From: Sutterella faecalis
Lineage (GTDB): Bacteria > Pseudomonadota > Gammaproteobacteria > Burkholderiales > Burkholderiaceae_F
Assembly (NCBI RefSeq): GCF_006337085.1
Contig: NZ_CP040882.1
Location: 248,001 to 312,000, forward strand
Reading direction: 5' to 3'
Length of the DNA stretch: 64,000 nucleotides
Shown here: one piece after another, positions 48,835 to 57,253 of the stretch
How the letters are laid out: each line of letters begins with the position of its first letter
Numbering within the stretch: position 1 is the stretch's first letter
Position numbers and translations under genes: made by a program
Notes under the pieces: generated by a model
Told to the model about the DNA's origin: nothing
The model's input: only the letters and a program-made list of their open reading frames with translations
Databases searched by the model: none

Positions 48835-50728
48835 TAAAAGAACCTCAGATCTTCACACTATGAAGAATTCTTAAAAATCAACAAATTGAAATTTCGTGCA
48901 AGCCTCAGATGAGTTTCCCTCATTTCTGGGGCTTTTTTCATGTCCGAAATCCGGCCTGGGACTGCTTTTTGACCTTGAAAATTAATCCGAGAACATTGAT
49001 TTCTATAGTGATTAGAACTATAATATATGATATTATCAAGGATATTTTCATGGCCGTTCCAGAGCACATCCGCAAGGTTCCGAGACCGCGCAATACCGTT
49101 GTCATCGACAGCGGCAGCAATGGCGCCAAGCGCTATGCGGTTCACAGTCGTCGGGCTTCCATATGCAAGCCCGGCTGCAACCCGCGCCCGGTGAACGGGC
49201 CGGTCATTGGGCACATCATTGACGGCAAGTTTGTGCCTCGCCAGTCCGCGGCGAGTCTTGCAGAAGACGGTCCCGACTATCTCTCTTACGGGGCCGCGGC
49301 ACTGCTTCACGACGAACTTCGAGGGCTCGACGATGAGCTCTTCAAGGTCTACGAAGTCAAGGACGCCTGCATGATTCTTGCGCTCGCCTTGCTCCGCATT
49401 GAGCACAAGGGCATCAAGATCTCCCGATGCCGTCAGCATTACGAAAAGTCCTTCATCTCGGTTTTCTACCCCGGACTGCCTCTCTCTGAGAACACCATCA
49501 GCAAGTTCCTGAACCTGCTCGGCCAGGACGCCGGCAAGATGAATGCCTTCATCACTGCCCGGCTCGCCGCCGTCTGCAGGGATCACCACATCATCATTGA
49601 TGGAACGCTCAAGCAGAACACAAGCATCGTCAATGATTTGTCTGCCTTCTCAAGAAAGGCTCGCGTCAAGGGCTGCAAAGAGATTTCCGTCCTCTACGCC
49701 TATGACCTTGAAGCACAGGAACCCTTGTGCGCACAGGTCTATCCGGGCAATATGATCGACGCCCGCGCCTACAGCTCATTCGTTTCGGAAAACAAAATCG
49801 AACGAGGCGTCCTGATCACGGACAAGGGATTCCCTCCCAAGGCAATTGAAGGCCTGCTCCGAAAGCATGAAGGGCTTCATTTCCTCACGCCGCTGAAGCG
49901 CTCGGACAAGAAGATTGCAGAGAACGCCATGCTCGATTTCGAGGATTGTCTGCGCGGCATTGATAAGCGCATCCGCTGCAAAAAGGTAAAGATGGGAAAC
50001 GGGCGCTTCCTCTACTCCTTCAGGGATTCGTGGAAGGCTCAGGCGGAAGACAACTCCTTCATGGACCGCCAGCGCAGGAGCGATTCATACGACAAGAAGA
50101 ACTACGATGAGCATTGCGGTTCGTATGGAACAATCGTCTTTGAGTCGGATCTCGACATGACGTGCGCTGAGGTCTACGCATGCTACGAACAGCGCTGGCA
50201 GCTTGAGATGTTCTTCGATGTTTACAAGAACAGCCTTGATTTCGGCGTAACCCGGGTCCAGTCCGACTACTCCGTCCGCGGATCCGAATTCGTAGACCTC
50301 ATTGCCTCCATCCTGACATCCCGCATTGTGAAGCGCATGTCGAAGGCAGGAGTACTCGACAATGCAACATTCGGGGATGTCATGGACTCGCTCAGAACGT
50401 GCTGGCGCAATCGCAAGGCGCCGCGGGAGAGCCTGCCGCAGGTTGATGACGAATACTGGAATCGTCTGCTGAAGTGCGATGGAGAGCTGCTGGCGGCTTT
50501 GGAGCTCGCCTTGCCCGGCAAAGACAAAGCGCCGGATCCGAAAAAACGCGGCCGGCCGCGCAAAAAACCGGAACAGACGAAGGCACAGGAAGTAAACCCC
50601 CAGCCGAAACGCAAGCCGGGGCGCCCCAGAGTTCGGCCGATCATCTATGGGCCTCCTCGCCCAAGAGGTCGCCCTCGAAAGGAACGCTCTTCCGGCTCAC
50701 TATAGTGGGAAGAATTGAGGTTCTTTTA
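48835..50728 (+). mobile_element. IS1634-like insertion sequence, copy 2 (1894 bp)
   Basis: Same length, ends and transposase translation as the copy at 19706-21599. It is flanked by a 6-bp target duplication TTCAAA (48829-48834 and 50729-50734). It lies inside the coding region of an amino-acid-binding protein gene, in opposite orientation to that gene. Matching ends and clean duplications indicate a recent transposition. Confidence 0.94.
49050..50705 (+). CDS. IS1634-like DDE transposase, copy 2
   Basis: A 551-residue product the same as copy 1, including the likely catalytic acids (IIDGTLKQ, LITDKGF, YEQRWQLEMFF) and the three C-terminal GRPR AT-hook-like motifs. The start MAVPEHIRK is again preceded by AAGGA. 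No difference between the two proteins is visible, so neither copy has begun to decay. Confidence 0.93.
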   Translation: MAVPEHIRKVPRPRNTVVIDSGSNGAKRYAVHSRRASICKPGCNPRPVNGPVIGHIIDGKFVPRQSAASLAEDGPDYLSYGAAALLHDELRGLDDELFKVYEVKDACMILALALLRIEHKGIKISRCRQHYEKSFISVFYPGLPLSENTISKFLNLLGQDAGKMNAFITARLAAVCRDHHIIIDGTLKQNTSIVNDLSAFSRKARVKGCKEISVLYAYDLEAQEPLCAQVYPGNMIDARAYSSFVSENKIERGVLITDKGFPPKAIEGLLRKHEGLHFLTPLKRSDKKIAENAMLDFEDCLRGIDKRIRCKKVKMGNGRFLYSFRDSWKAQAEDNSFMDRQRRSDSYDKKNYDEHCGSYGTIVFESDLDMTCAEVYACYEQRWQLEMFFDVYKNSLDFGVTRVQSDYSVRGSEFVDLIASILTSRIVKRMSKAGVLDNATFGDVMDSLRTCWRNRKAPRESLPQVDDEYWNRLLKCDGELLAALELALPGKDKAPDPKKRGRPRKKPEQTKAQEVNPQPKRKPGRPRVRPIIYGPPRPRGRPRKERSSGSL

Positions 50729-50848
50729 TTCAAAAGGCGGGAAGGTCGCGGAAGTTGCGACATTGAGTGTGGCGGCGGAGAGCGAACCGGCTATCGACAT
50801 GGCGGTCGCAAAGGCGGCGGCGCAGAGCACAAAGTTCTTGAGTTGCAT
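50729..50848 (-). pseudogene. Amino-acid ABC transporter binding protein, N-terminal part cut off by an IS
   Basis: The first 40 codons of the split gene: start MQLKNFVLCAAAFATAM (ATG 50848-50846), signal peptide ending AGSLSAA, then TLNVATSATFPPFE at the junction. The rest of the gene is at 48175-48834. A longer in-frame reading from 51061 lacks conservation. The transcript still starts from its own promoter but would end in the IS. Confidence 0.9.
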
Positions 50849-51029
50849 GATGGTTGTCCCGGTGACGATGAATCGGAAGAAGAGTGATGCGGCACGTATG
50901 AGTGTAGAGGAGACGGCTCCCACTGTTCGGCCTGAGCGCTGCTTTTTCGCTTTGAGCTGCCGACGAAAACAATAAACCAGGCTGAGTCGAGGCAGGTCTA
51001 TTGATGAAATGTCAGCGCGCGGAAAAGAA

Positions 51030-51061
51030 ATGCGCCCGAAAGGGTCTACCCGCGGGCGCAT
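51030..51061 (-). terminator. Rho-independent terminator after the intact amino-acid binding protein gene
   Basis: The stem ATGCGCCCG/CGGGCGCAT is followed on the minus strand by TTCTTTTCC. It separates the two tandem paralogues. Confidence 0.75.
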
Positions 51062-51088
51062 CTATTCAAGCCAATCGCTCAAGCCCCT

Positions 51089-51859
51089 TTAGGGGAGTTC
51101 GGGATCAGCCGGAACGCCGAACCACTTTTCGTGGAGCTTGTTGAAGGTGCCGTCAGCCTTCAGGTCCTTGAGGGCCTTGTCGATTTCACCCTTGAGCTTG
51201 GTGTTGTCCTTTGCCATGACCATGGCGAAAAGGTCGGCCGTGGCGATGGGCTTCAGATGCATCGTCTGAGCGGCGAGGTTCTTGTTCTGGGCAAGGATGT
51301 AGTCCGTCACGGGCTTGTCGTTGATGACGGCATCGGCATTGCCGGCGAGCATGTTGAGGATCGCGTCGCCCGCGGAATTGAAGGTCGAGACCTTGGCCCC
51401 CTTGATCTGCTTGGCGTAGGTCATCGAAGTCGTGCCGAGCTGAACGGAAATGCGCTTCCCTTCAAGGTCCTTGAAGTCGGCGATGCCCGTCGATCCCTTC
51501 GGCACCACGATCGTGAGGCCGGACTTATAGAAGGGGATCGAGAAGAGAACGCGCTTGCCGCGTTCGGGCGTGATCGAGAAGCCCGCTGCGCCCGTATCGA
51601 GGGTGCCCGAAAGAATGCCCGGAATGATCGCGTCGAAGCCGAGCGTTTCGAGCTTGAGGTCCTTGCCCATCTTCTGAGCCATGGCCTTCACGAGGTCAAC
51701 CTCAAAACCCTGAACTTCACCGGTCTGAGAGTTGTAGAACTCAAAGGGCGGGAAGGTGCCTTCAGTGGCGACGCGCCAGGTGTCGGCGGCTGCGGATCCG
51801 CAAATCATGAGCGCGGCGACGCCGGCAAGAGCGGTGCGGGTGAAGGTAGAGAATTTCAT
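51089..51859 (-). CDS. Polar amino-acid ABC transporter periplasmic binding protein (SBP family 3)
   Basis: The start MKFSTFTRTALAG (ATG 51859) gives a 256-residue exported protein; an upstream in-frame ATG at 51904 is less likely. After the signal peptide (ALMICGSAAA) come RVATEGTFPPFEFYNSQTG, VQGFEVDLVKAMAQKMGKDL, DTGAAGFSITPERGKRVLFS, GLTIVVPKGS and NADAVINDKPVTDYILAQN. This is the HisJ/GlnH/FliY fold for lysine, glutamine, cystine or similar amino acids. It is a close paralogue of the IS-disrupted gene downstream. No permease or ATPase is adjacent. An IS110 element begins about 55 bases upstream, so its promoter may have been displaced. Confidence 0.92.
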   Translation of the reverse strand: MKFSTFTRTALAGVAALMICGSAAADTWRVATEGTFPPFEFYNSQTGEVQGFEVDLVKAMAQKMGKDLKLETLGFDAIIPGILSGTLDTGAAGFSITPERGKRVLFSIPFYKSGLTIVVPKGSTGIADFKDLEGKRISVQLGTTSMTYAKQIKGAKVSTFNSAGDAILNMLAGNADAVINDKPVTDYILAQNKNLAAQTMHLKPIATADLFAMVMAKDNTKLKGEIDKALKDLKADGTFNKLHEKWFGVPADPELP

Positions 51860-51891
51860 GGGAGACTGCTCCAACAAATCGTGATGAGTAA

Positions 51892-51932
51892 AGGGCTTCC
51901 TCACCCTCTATCATGAAAGATGAGGAAGCCCT
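51892..51932 (-). repeat. Perfect 12-bp inverted repeat at the left end of the IS110 element
   Basis: AGGGCTTCCTCA (51892-51903) and TGAGGAAGCCCT (51921-51932) form a perfect stem. The right arm lies inside the left inverted repeat of the IS; the left arm lies outside it, between the IS and the binding-protein start. The motif AGGGCTTCCT appears again at the right end (about 53620-53629). It could act as a terminator toward the binding-protein gene or be part of the target structure. Confidence 0.55.
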
Positions 51933-53636
51933 CGGCGCGCGACCTGTCTGCGTACGTTTTTTTGGTAACGTTTCTGACGCTTGCCGTCAAAAAATTGCAG
52001 CGGAACTTTCGCACCCTATATTGCTCTGTTCGCTGGCTTGAACGCTGGTGACTAGGCGTGTGGAAAAATGAGCGTAGCTTCCGGGTGGTTGCTGCGTCTA
52101 CCTGTTTCTCCAACATCTTCGTGGTTGCCAGGGCTTCCTCGAACCCCAATCATTTCTTAATGGAGGGGCTATGAGTAAGTCTAACCGTACCGATACGCCA
52201 TTGCGAGCTGCCCGTGCGCAGATCAGTAATCCCGAAATTACTGTTCACGCGATGTACCGCTCGGCAATAGGCATTGACGTTCATCTCAACCTACTCGTCT
52301 GCTGCCATCAGAAGCAGGTTGCAGGTCATCGTGAACAATCTGAGAGCCGGGATTTCAATACCGACCGCGCAAGCATCGATGCTTTCGCCGCCTGGTGCCG
52401 TGAATGCAATCCCGACATCATCCTTATGGAATCAACCGGGTCATTGTGGCAGAGCCCGTACGAAGCCCTCGAGAGAGCCGGCTTCACTTCTGAGCAGCTG
52501 GCTCTGATCAATGCCCGCGACGCCAAAGCGGCAGCCGGCCGCAAAACGGACCGCAAGGACGCATCACGTCTGGCGTCTCTTGCCCGAACGGGAAACTTCA
52601 AAAAATCCTTCGTGCCGGAGAAGGCCTTTCGTCTGCAGCGCGTCATTTCACGTGATCTGCAGAAGAACAGGAATGACATTTCCCGAACTTCCAATCGTTT
52701 CGGCAAGTCTCTGAATCTCACCGGATGCCGGCCTACAACGGTATTCAGCGACATCCGCGGAGGCAAAGCTGCCAGCCTCATCCTGATGGCCAAGCTCAGA
52801 GATGATCCGCACTTGTTTGATGTCATCAAGCAAAACAGCCGCCGGCTGCGGGCAAGCCCTGAGCAGATCATGCAGGCGCTCAACTTCGAAATCGAGCCGA
52901 TGATGAAGGAGCAGATTCTGGCGCTCCGGAAAAAGATCGATCAGCTCGAGGAGTACGACCGAAGCACTTTCGAAAGGCTCCGCCAGCTGCAGGCTCCCTA
53001 CGAGAAGGACATCCAGCTGCTCATTACCATAACGGGGATTCAGGAACGCTCGGCCCGCATGATTTACGCCGAACTCTGTGCGGATTTGAAGGACCACTTC
53101 CCCACGTCAGAGCAGTTTACTTCCTGGCTCGGCATTTGCCCGGGGGACAACACATCTGCCGGCAAACAGAAAAGTGGAAAATGCCCGAAAGGGAACAAAC
53201 ACCTGAGGCGCACGCTGATTGAAGCCGCCAGAGGACTTGTGGTCGGCGGTACCGCTGCGCTGAAGGAAAAATTCCAGGTGCTCAAGATGCGGCGCGGCTA
53301 CAGGCGTGCCATGGTCGCCTTCGCACACCTGCTCGCACGCATCATTTATTCCGTTCTCACTCATCAGAAAGGCTTTGAGCCTTACCAGTCAACGGCGTTT
53401 CGGGACACCTTGATGGAACGAGCAAAGAACGGCGTAAAGCAGTTGCTGAAACTCAAAGGAACGAAATACGTGATCGCTGACGGCCTGGTTGTGGAGACGA
53501 AAACGGGTGCGATCCTAGGCGCAGTCGTCAGCAGTTAGCGTAGCTTCAGCAGCCTGAGAAGCAGCAGATACCATGCTGGACGTTCTTGTGAGAACGCCCG
53601 CAGGGAAGGTCGCGCGCCGAGGGCTTCCTATCTTTC
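51915..53636 (+). mobile_element. IS110-family insertion sequence
   Basis: A 30-bp left repeat (51915-51944, starting GAAAGATGAGGAAGCCC) and a 29-bp right repeat (53608-53636, ending GGGCTTCCTATCTTTC) are inverted copies with a one-base indel. They enclose one IS110-type recombinase gene. Left non-coding end about 225 bp, right about 70 bp. No target duplication is expected for this family and none is seen. Exact outer tips are uncertain because IS110/IS1111 repeats may be subterminal. Confidence 0.8.
52171..53538 (+). CDS. IS110-family DEDD recombinase
   Basis: This 455-residue protein has the RuvC-like N-terminal domain with the DEDD acids in IGIDVHLNLLVC, ILMESTGSLW and KTDRKDASRLA. A coiled-coil middle region follows, and the C-terminal domain carries the catalytic serine in CPGDNTSAGKQKSGKCPKGN. 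IS110 enzymes recombine DNA with a structured bridge RNA encoded in the element's non-coding end. The start at 52171 has GGAGGGG upstream; MYRSAIGIDVH at 52252 is a possible alternative. It lies 312 bases upstream of, and divergent from, the intact binding-protein gene. Confidence 0.92.
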   Translation: MSKSNRTDTPLRAARAQISNPEITVHAMYRSAIGIDVHLNLLVCCHQKQVAGHREQSESRDFNTDRASIDAFAAWCRECNPDIILMESTGSLWQSPYEALERAGFTSEQLALINARDAKAAAGRKTDRKDASRLASLARTGNFKKSFVPEKAFRLQRVISRDLQKNRNDISRTSNRFGKSLNLTGCRPTTVFSDIRGGKAASLILMAKLRDDPHLFDVIKQNSRRLRASPEQIMQALNFEIEPMMKEQILALRKKIDQLEEYDRSTFERLRQLQAPYEKDIQLLITITGIQERSARMIYAELCADLKDHFPTSEQFTSWLGICPGDNTSAGKQKSGKCPKGNKHLRRTLIEAARGLVVGGTAALKEKFQVLKMRRGYRRAMVAFAHLLARIIYSVLTHQKGFEPYQSTAFRDTLMERAKNGVKQLLKLKGTKYVIADGLVVETKTGAILGAVVSS

Positions 53637-53998
53637 GTGGAAAAAAAGCAGAAGGGCATACGGCCCGGGAAACCTGGATTGCCTCGCCGGGTTTCTTCAG
53701 CTTCCCGGCTTGGGTTCGATCAATATAGGGATCAAAACGTTCTCTGCGGGGCCTCAGGGACCGTGCGGGGGAAGAGAAATGCGCATTGTTTTGAGCGCTT
53801 CCCGACTGAACTAGGGCCCGCGCATTAGTTGATGAAAAAGTTTTGAGAAAAGCGCTCGATTTGTCGACAAGTGCCGCTCCGTCCCGAAAGCCGCATCAGG
53901 CACCGGCGCTCTTCCCGCCGGAGCGGCGTTTTCGAAGCGTTTCCGCAGATGCCCGAATCGCCTTCCTTCCGCTATGCTTTGCCTGAAGGAGACAAGCC
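53637..53998. promoter_or_regulatory. Region upstream of nikR with a nested hairpin
   Basis: There is no gene here; the open frames are short and lack start signals. A 9-bp stem GCCGCTCCG/CGGAGCGGC (53873-53881, 53919-53927) encloses an inner CCGGCG/CGCCGG stem and is followed by GTTTT, so it could act as a leader terminator ahead of nikR. The nikR start is preceded by GAAGGAG. Confidence 0.45.
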
Positions 53999-54469
53999 AT
54001 GCAGCGCATTACGCTTTCGATTGATGACGATCTTGCGGACTACTTTGTCCGCTATGCAGAGGAGCGGGGCTACCGCAACCGCTCCGAAGCGATGCGCGAC
54101 ATCCTGCGCAATCTCGCTTCGAGCGAGGAACTCGAGGATCCCGCGCCGGGAACGTTCTGCGTGGGCGTTGCGAGCTACATCTACGATCATCACGAACGGC
54201 AGCTTGCGATGCGGCTTACTGAACTTCAGCATGAGCACGGGGATCTGGTGATCTCCCAGATGCATGCGCACGTCAATGGCGACGATTGTCTCGAGACCGT
54301 ATTCCTCAGGGGGCCGGTCGAAGCGGTGCGCGGCTTTGCCGATGCGCTCGTGGCCGAACCCGGGGTTCGTCACGGACACGTCAACATCATTCCCGCCGAG
54401 AACTCGGTGCATGCGCATCACGGGCACGTGCATCGGCATGCCGACGGAACGGTGCATTCGCACGAATGA
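53999..54469 (+). CDS. nikR: Nickel-responsive regulator NikR
   Basis: This 156-residue protein has an N-terminal ribbon-helix-helix (MQRITLSIDDDLADYFVRYA, YRNRSEAMRDILRN) and a C-terminal ACT-like nickel domain with VGVASYIYDHHERQLAMRLT, LQHEHGDLVISQMHAHV and DDCLETVFLRG, carrying the His and Cys nickel ligands. It ends in a histidine-rich tail (HAHHGHVHRHADGTVHSHE), longer than in E. coli NikR (133 residues). With nickel bound it represses uptake genes. No nik transporter is next to it. The tail may buffer nickel or add low-affinity sites, by inference. Confidence 0.93.
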   Translation: MQRITLSIDDDLADYFVRYAEERGYRNRSEAMRDILRNLASSEELEDPAPGTFCVGVASYIYDHHERQLAMRLTELQHEHGDLVISQMHAHVNGDDCLETVFLRGPVEAVRGFADALVAEPGVRHGHVNIIPAENSVHAHHGHVHRHADGTVHSHE

Positions 54470-54480
54470 CGAAAACAAAA

Positions 54481-54544
54481 CGGCGCAGAAAAGAACGGCC
54501 CCGATTAGTCCGTTCAAGACGAACTTCCGTCCCTTTCTGCGCCG
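54481..54544 (+). terminator. Long hairpin after nikR, likely terminator
   Basis: An 11-bp stem CGGCGCAGAAA/TTTCTGCGCCG encloses a 42-base loop beginning 12 bases after the nikR stop. The loop is long and no T-run follows, so it may be a processing or decay-blocking structure. The rest up to 54929 holds no gene I can support. Confidence 0.5.
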
Positions 54545-54929
54545 GGATTCATTCTGCCTAAAAATGGAGCGCTTAACGTTTACAAGGAATATTTTTTCTT
54601 TCGTAACGTCAAATGCGCCCGAATCTTCTTCGTGGCCTGAGGTCATGAGGCATAAGGGATGGGGGATTTTCCCTAGCGGAAATTTGCCCGGCCGGCAGAT
54701 TTCTTGTTTGAAGCCTCAAGCAAGCCATCCTCACTCGTTGAGGTGAAGAAAAACGCGGTCTTACAGTCACTTCTGCGCTCCCGTGCGGGCTTTCCTTTAG
54801 CCCGGCGAATCTCTCGGATATTCTGTTGATGCGGAGCCGCTCCGGCGCACCTACAATTACGCGGCGATTCTCACGCCCGAAGAACCTCTGCGGACGCGAG
54901 GAGCCTGATTTTCAAGAGAGACTTCATCC

Positions 54930-56558
54930 ATGCCACGCATTCATTACGCCAACGTCTGCGCCTTCTGCGGCCGCACCGGCCGCCCGTTCCTCACGGACTT
55001 TACGGTTGAGGACGGCTTTTTCATTGATGCGGAGAAGCCGATTGCCGACGGCGACGAAATCCGTACGGTCGACATGCGGGGCGCATTTGTAATGCCGGCA
55101 TTTCTCGATGTGCATGCGCATCCGGAAGGGCTTGCGATGACGCTCTCTGCCGTTCCCTGCACGCCGCCCGAGGTCCGCTCGATCGACGATCTTGTCGCGG
55201 CGCTTAAAAAATCTCCCAATGCGCTGTCGGGCGAAGGCTGGATCGACGGCTGGGGGTACGACGAGAGCCTCCTTGCGGAGAAGCGCTCTCCCACCCGCAC
55301 CGATCTGGATCGGGTGAGCACGACGCAGCCGGTCTGGATCCGCCGCTCCGACTACCATTCAGCCGTCGTTAATTCAAAGGCGCTTGAGCTCGCCGGGATC
55401 GACCGCAATACGCCCGATCCGGAGGGCGGCGCATTCGGCCGCGATGAAGACGGGAACCCCGACGGCCGTCTGATTGAGCTTGGAGCCGTCAACTATGTCG
55501 AAGCCAGGGCGCGGCCGCCGAAGACCTTCGAAAAGGATGTCGAATCGATTCTGAAGCTCGGAGACCATTATCTTCATCACGGCATTCTCGTCACGGCCGA
55601 CATGATGGCGCATAGAAGAGCGCCGGGACAGACGGAGCCGCTCGCGCTTTATCGTGCTGCCGAGAACCGGGGCCTCCCCGTTGAAATGAATCTTTATGCC
55701 GTCTGGACCGGCGGAGAAAATCCTGAGGGCATGGAGGACTTTTCTGATGATGAGAAGCAGGGCGCAATCCGTTATGCCGGCGTGAAGCTCTTTGCCGACG
55801 GATCCATTTCCGGCCGCACGGCCGCGGTGCGCAATCCCTATGTGCTCCCGGAAGGGGCTCCCGAACCCGAATTCCCCTCGGGGATGATGACGCTCACGGA
55901 ACCGGTCTTCAGAGCCGCGATGGCCTTTGCAAGAAGAAATTCCGTACAGTGCGCCATTCACATCATGGGAGACCGTTCCATTGATGCGGTGCTCGACTGG
56001 CTTTCAACGGAGTCTCCGTGGCTTTCGGATGTGCCTTCCGTGAGGCTCGAGCACGTGAGCATGATGCGTCCCGACCAGCTCGAAAAAATGCTTGCGCTTC
56101 CCATCCGGCCCGCACTTACGACCCAGATCATCTTCCCGTTTGCCGAGTGGAGAAGCTACCACGCAGCCCTCACGCAGAAGGATTTCAGCGTCTGCTACGC
56201 CGTGAAGACGCTGTCCGAGAAGGTCGAGGCAATGGCGCTTTCATCCGATGCCCCGTGCACGACCTGGAGCGATACGGACGATATCTTTGTGTCTCTTGAG
56301 GCTGCGGTGACGCGCCGGGACTCTGACGGCGGCTACTTCAATCCCTCGGAGGCCGTTTCCATCGGCACCGCGCTTTCGCTCTACACGAGCCGCGCCGCCC
56401 TTGTGATGCCCGAGCGCGGCATTGTCGGGGCGATCGAACCCGGAGCCCGCGCCAATTTCATCACCTTGTCGGCCAATCCCTTCATGATTGCGCCTTCGAA
56501 GCTTCGCGACCTTCGCGTCACCGGCGTCTGGAAGGACGGGAAGCGCCTCCTCGGGTGA
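54930..56558 (+). CDS. Amidohydrolase family 3 protein (YtcJ-like)
   Basis: This 542-residue cytoplasmic metal-dependent hydrolase has a composite N-terminal beta domain ending VMPAFLDVHAHPEGLAMTL (metal ligands in HxH, with DVHAHP in place of the common DSHxHL). Further segments are GWIDGWGYDESLL, RRSDYHSAVVNSKALELAGI, VKLFADGSISGRTA, AIHIMGDRSIDAVLDWL, RLEHVSMMRPDQL, ALSSDAPCTTWSDTDDIF, and a terminal beta strand LRVTGVWKDGKRLLG. The family acts on cyclic amides, formamides or related C-N bonds; the substrate is unknown. It stands alone between nikR and an S24-like gene on the other strand. Confidence 0.87.
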   Translation: MPRIHYANVCAFCGRTGRPFLTDFTVEDGFFIDAEKPIADGDEIRTVDMRGAFVMPAFLDVHAHPEGLAMTLSAVPCTPPEVRSIDDLVAALKKSPNALSGEGWIDGWGYDESLLAEKRSPTRTDLDRVSTTQPVWIRRSDYHSAVVNSKALELAGIDRNTPDPEGGAFGRDEDGNPDGRLIELGAVNYVEARARPPKTFEKDVESILKLGDHYLHHGILVTADMMAHRRAPGQTEPLALYRAAENRGLPVEMNLYAVWTGGENPEGMEDFSDDEKQGAIRYAGVKLFADGSISGRTAAVRNPYVLPEGAPEPEFPSGMMTLTEPVFRAAMAFARRNSVQCAIHIMGDRSIDAVLDWLSTESPWLSDVPSVRLEHVSMMRPDQLEKMLALPIRPALTTQIIFPFAEWRSYHAALTQKDFSVCYAVKTLSEKVEAMALSSDAPCTTWSDTDDIFVSLEAAVTRRDSDGGYFNPSEAVSIGTALSLYTSRAALVMPERGIVGAIEPGARANFITLSANPFMIAPSKLRDLRVTGVWKDGKRLLG

Positions 56559-56647
56559 GGCTGGAAAAAAGGCCTGATGCCGGCTCTGAACCGGGCGTCT
56601 CCTGCAGCTTAAGCTCGGCAGCTTTCCGCAGGAAGCGCCCGAAGGCA

Positions 56648-57253
56648 TTATTTCGCCGGCTTCACAATGTATTGAAGGACGCCAAGAATGCGTTCACCCG
56701 TGCAGACGGAAGCGGGAGATCGTCTGGCAATTGCATCTCCGGCTCCGGTTTCAAGCAGCATGAGCCGTTCTTCCCGGGCGTCAAGGCGCATGAGAAGATC
56801 CGGGTGCGCATTGACGACAAGGAGGTCTCCCTGGTCGATTCCGGCTTCTGCGAGCGCGTTGTCGGGCGCAAAGAGAAAGAGCGTGTGCCCGGCATTTTCT
56901 TCAATCAGGTCATTGAGTCTCAGCGTTCCGGCTTTTCCGTAATCTGAGAACGCTGCGTCCGGCGACCCCGATCGCACGGGGAAGGACTGAAGCGCAAGGC
57001 CGCCAAGTTCAATGCCCGCACCTTCGGCAGCTTTAATGAAGCTTTCGCGCCTTTCACTCAGCTTTCTGAGCTCAAGCTCGGCTCTCAGCCACTTCGGTCC
57101 GCCGGCAGTTCTGAAGGCTTCCGCCTGGGCTGGCGTCACGCAGACCTGAATCGTTTTCGTGAGACCCTCGCCCCAGCCGGGCTTTCTTCCTGCCCCTATG
57201 CGGTAGCCGCCTCTTCCGGGGCGTTCTTTAGGGTTGGATTTTTTTAATGCCAT
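56648..57253 (-). CDS. RHH-like/UmuD-like S24 protein with lost catalytic serine and lysine
   Basis: This 201-residue protein is a distant sister of the umuD product at 11127-11777. It shares the N-terminal pattern: a basic GRGGYRIGAGRKPG start, then LTKTIQVCVTPAQAEAFRTAGG and PKWLRAELELRKL, which fits a ribbon-helix-helix like the other protein's FLTMRVNEALMQAVKERGG-SRWAREALL. The C-terminal half has the S24 layout FAPDNALAEAGIDQGDLLVV where the active form reads SGDSMVDAGIYEGDLLIV, so the serine is alanine. The equivalent of VKRLKV is absent, and the Cys-Gly cleavage site is gone. It should be a stable, non-cleavable form, perhaps a repressor. It stands alone. Confidence 0.72.
   Translation of the reverse strand: MALKKSNPKERPGRGGYRIGAGRKPGWGEGLTKTIQVCVTPAQAEAFRTAGGPKWLRAELELRKLSERRESFIKAAEGAGIELGGLALQSFPVRSGSPDAAFSDYGKAGTLRLNDLIEENAGHTLFLFAPDNALAEAGIDQGDLLVVNAHPDLLMRLDAREERLMLLETGAGDAIARRSPASVCTGERILGVLQYIVKPAK

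Noticed and set aside
53637..53998. Small protein gene between the IS110 element and nikR
   Set aside because: Open frames here are short, overlap the hairpin region, and lack start signals and family resemblance.
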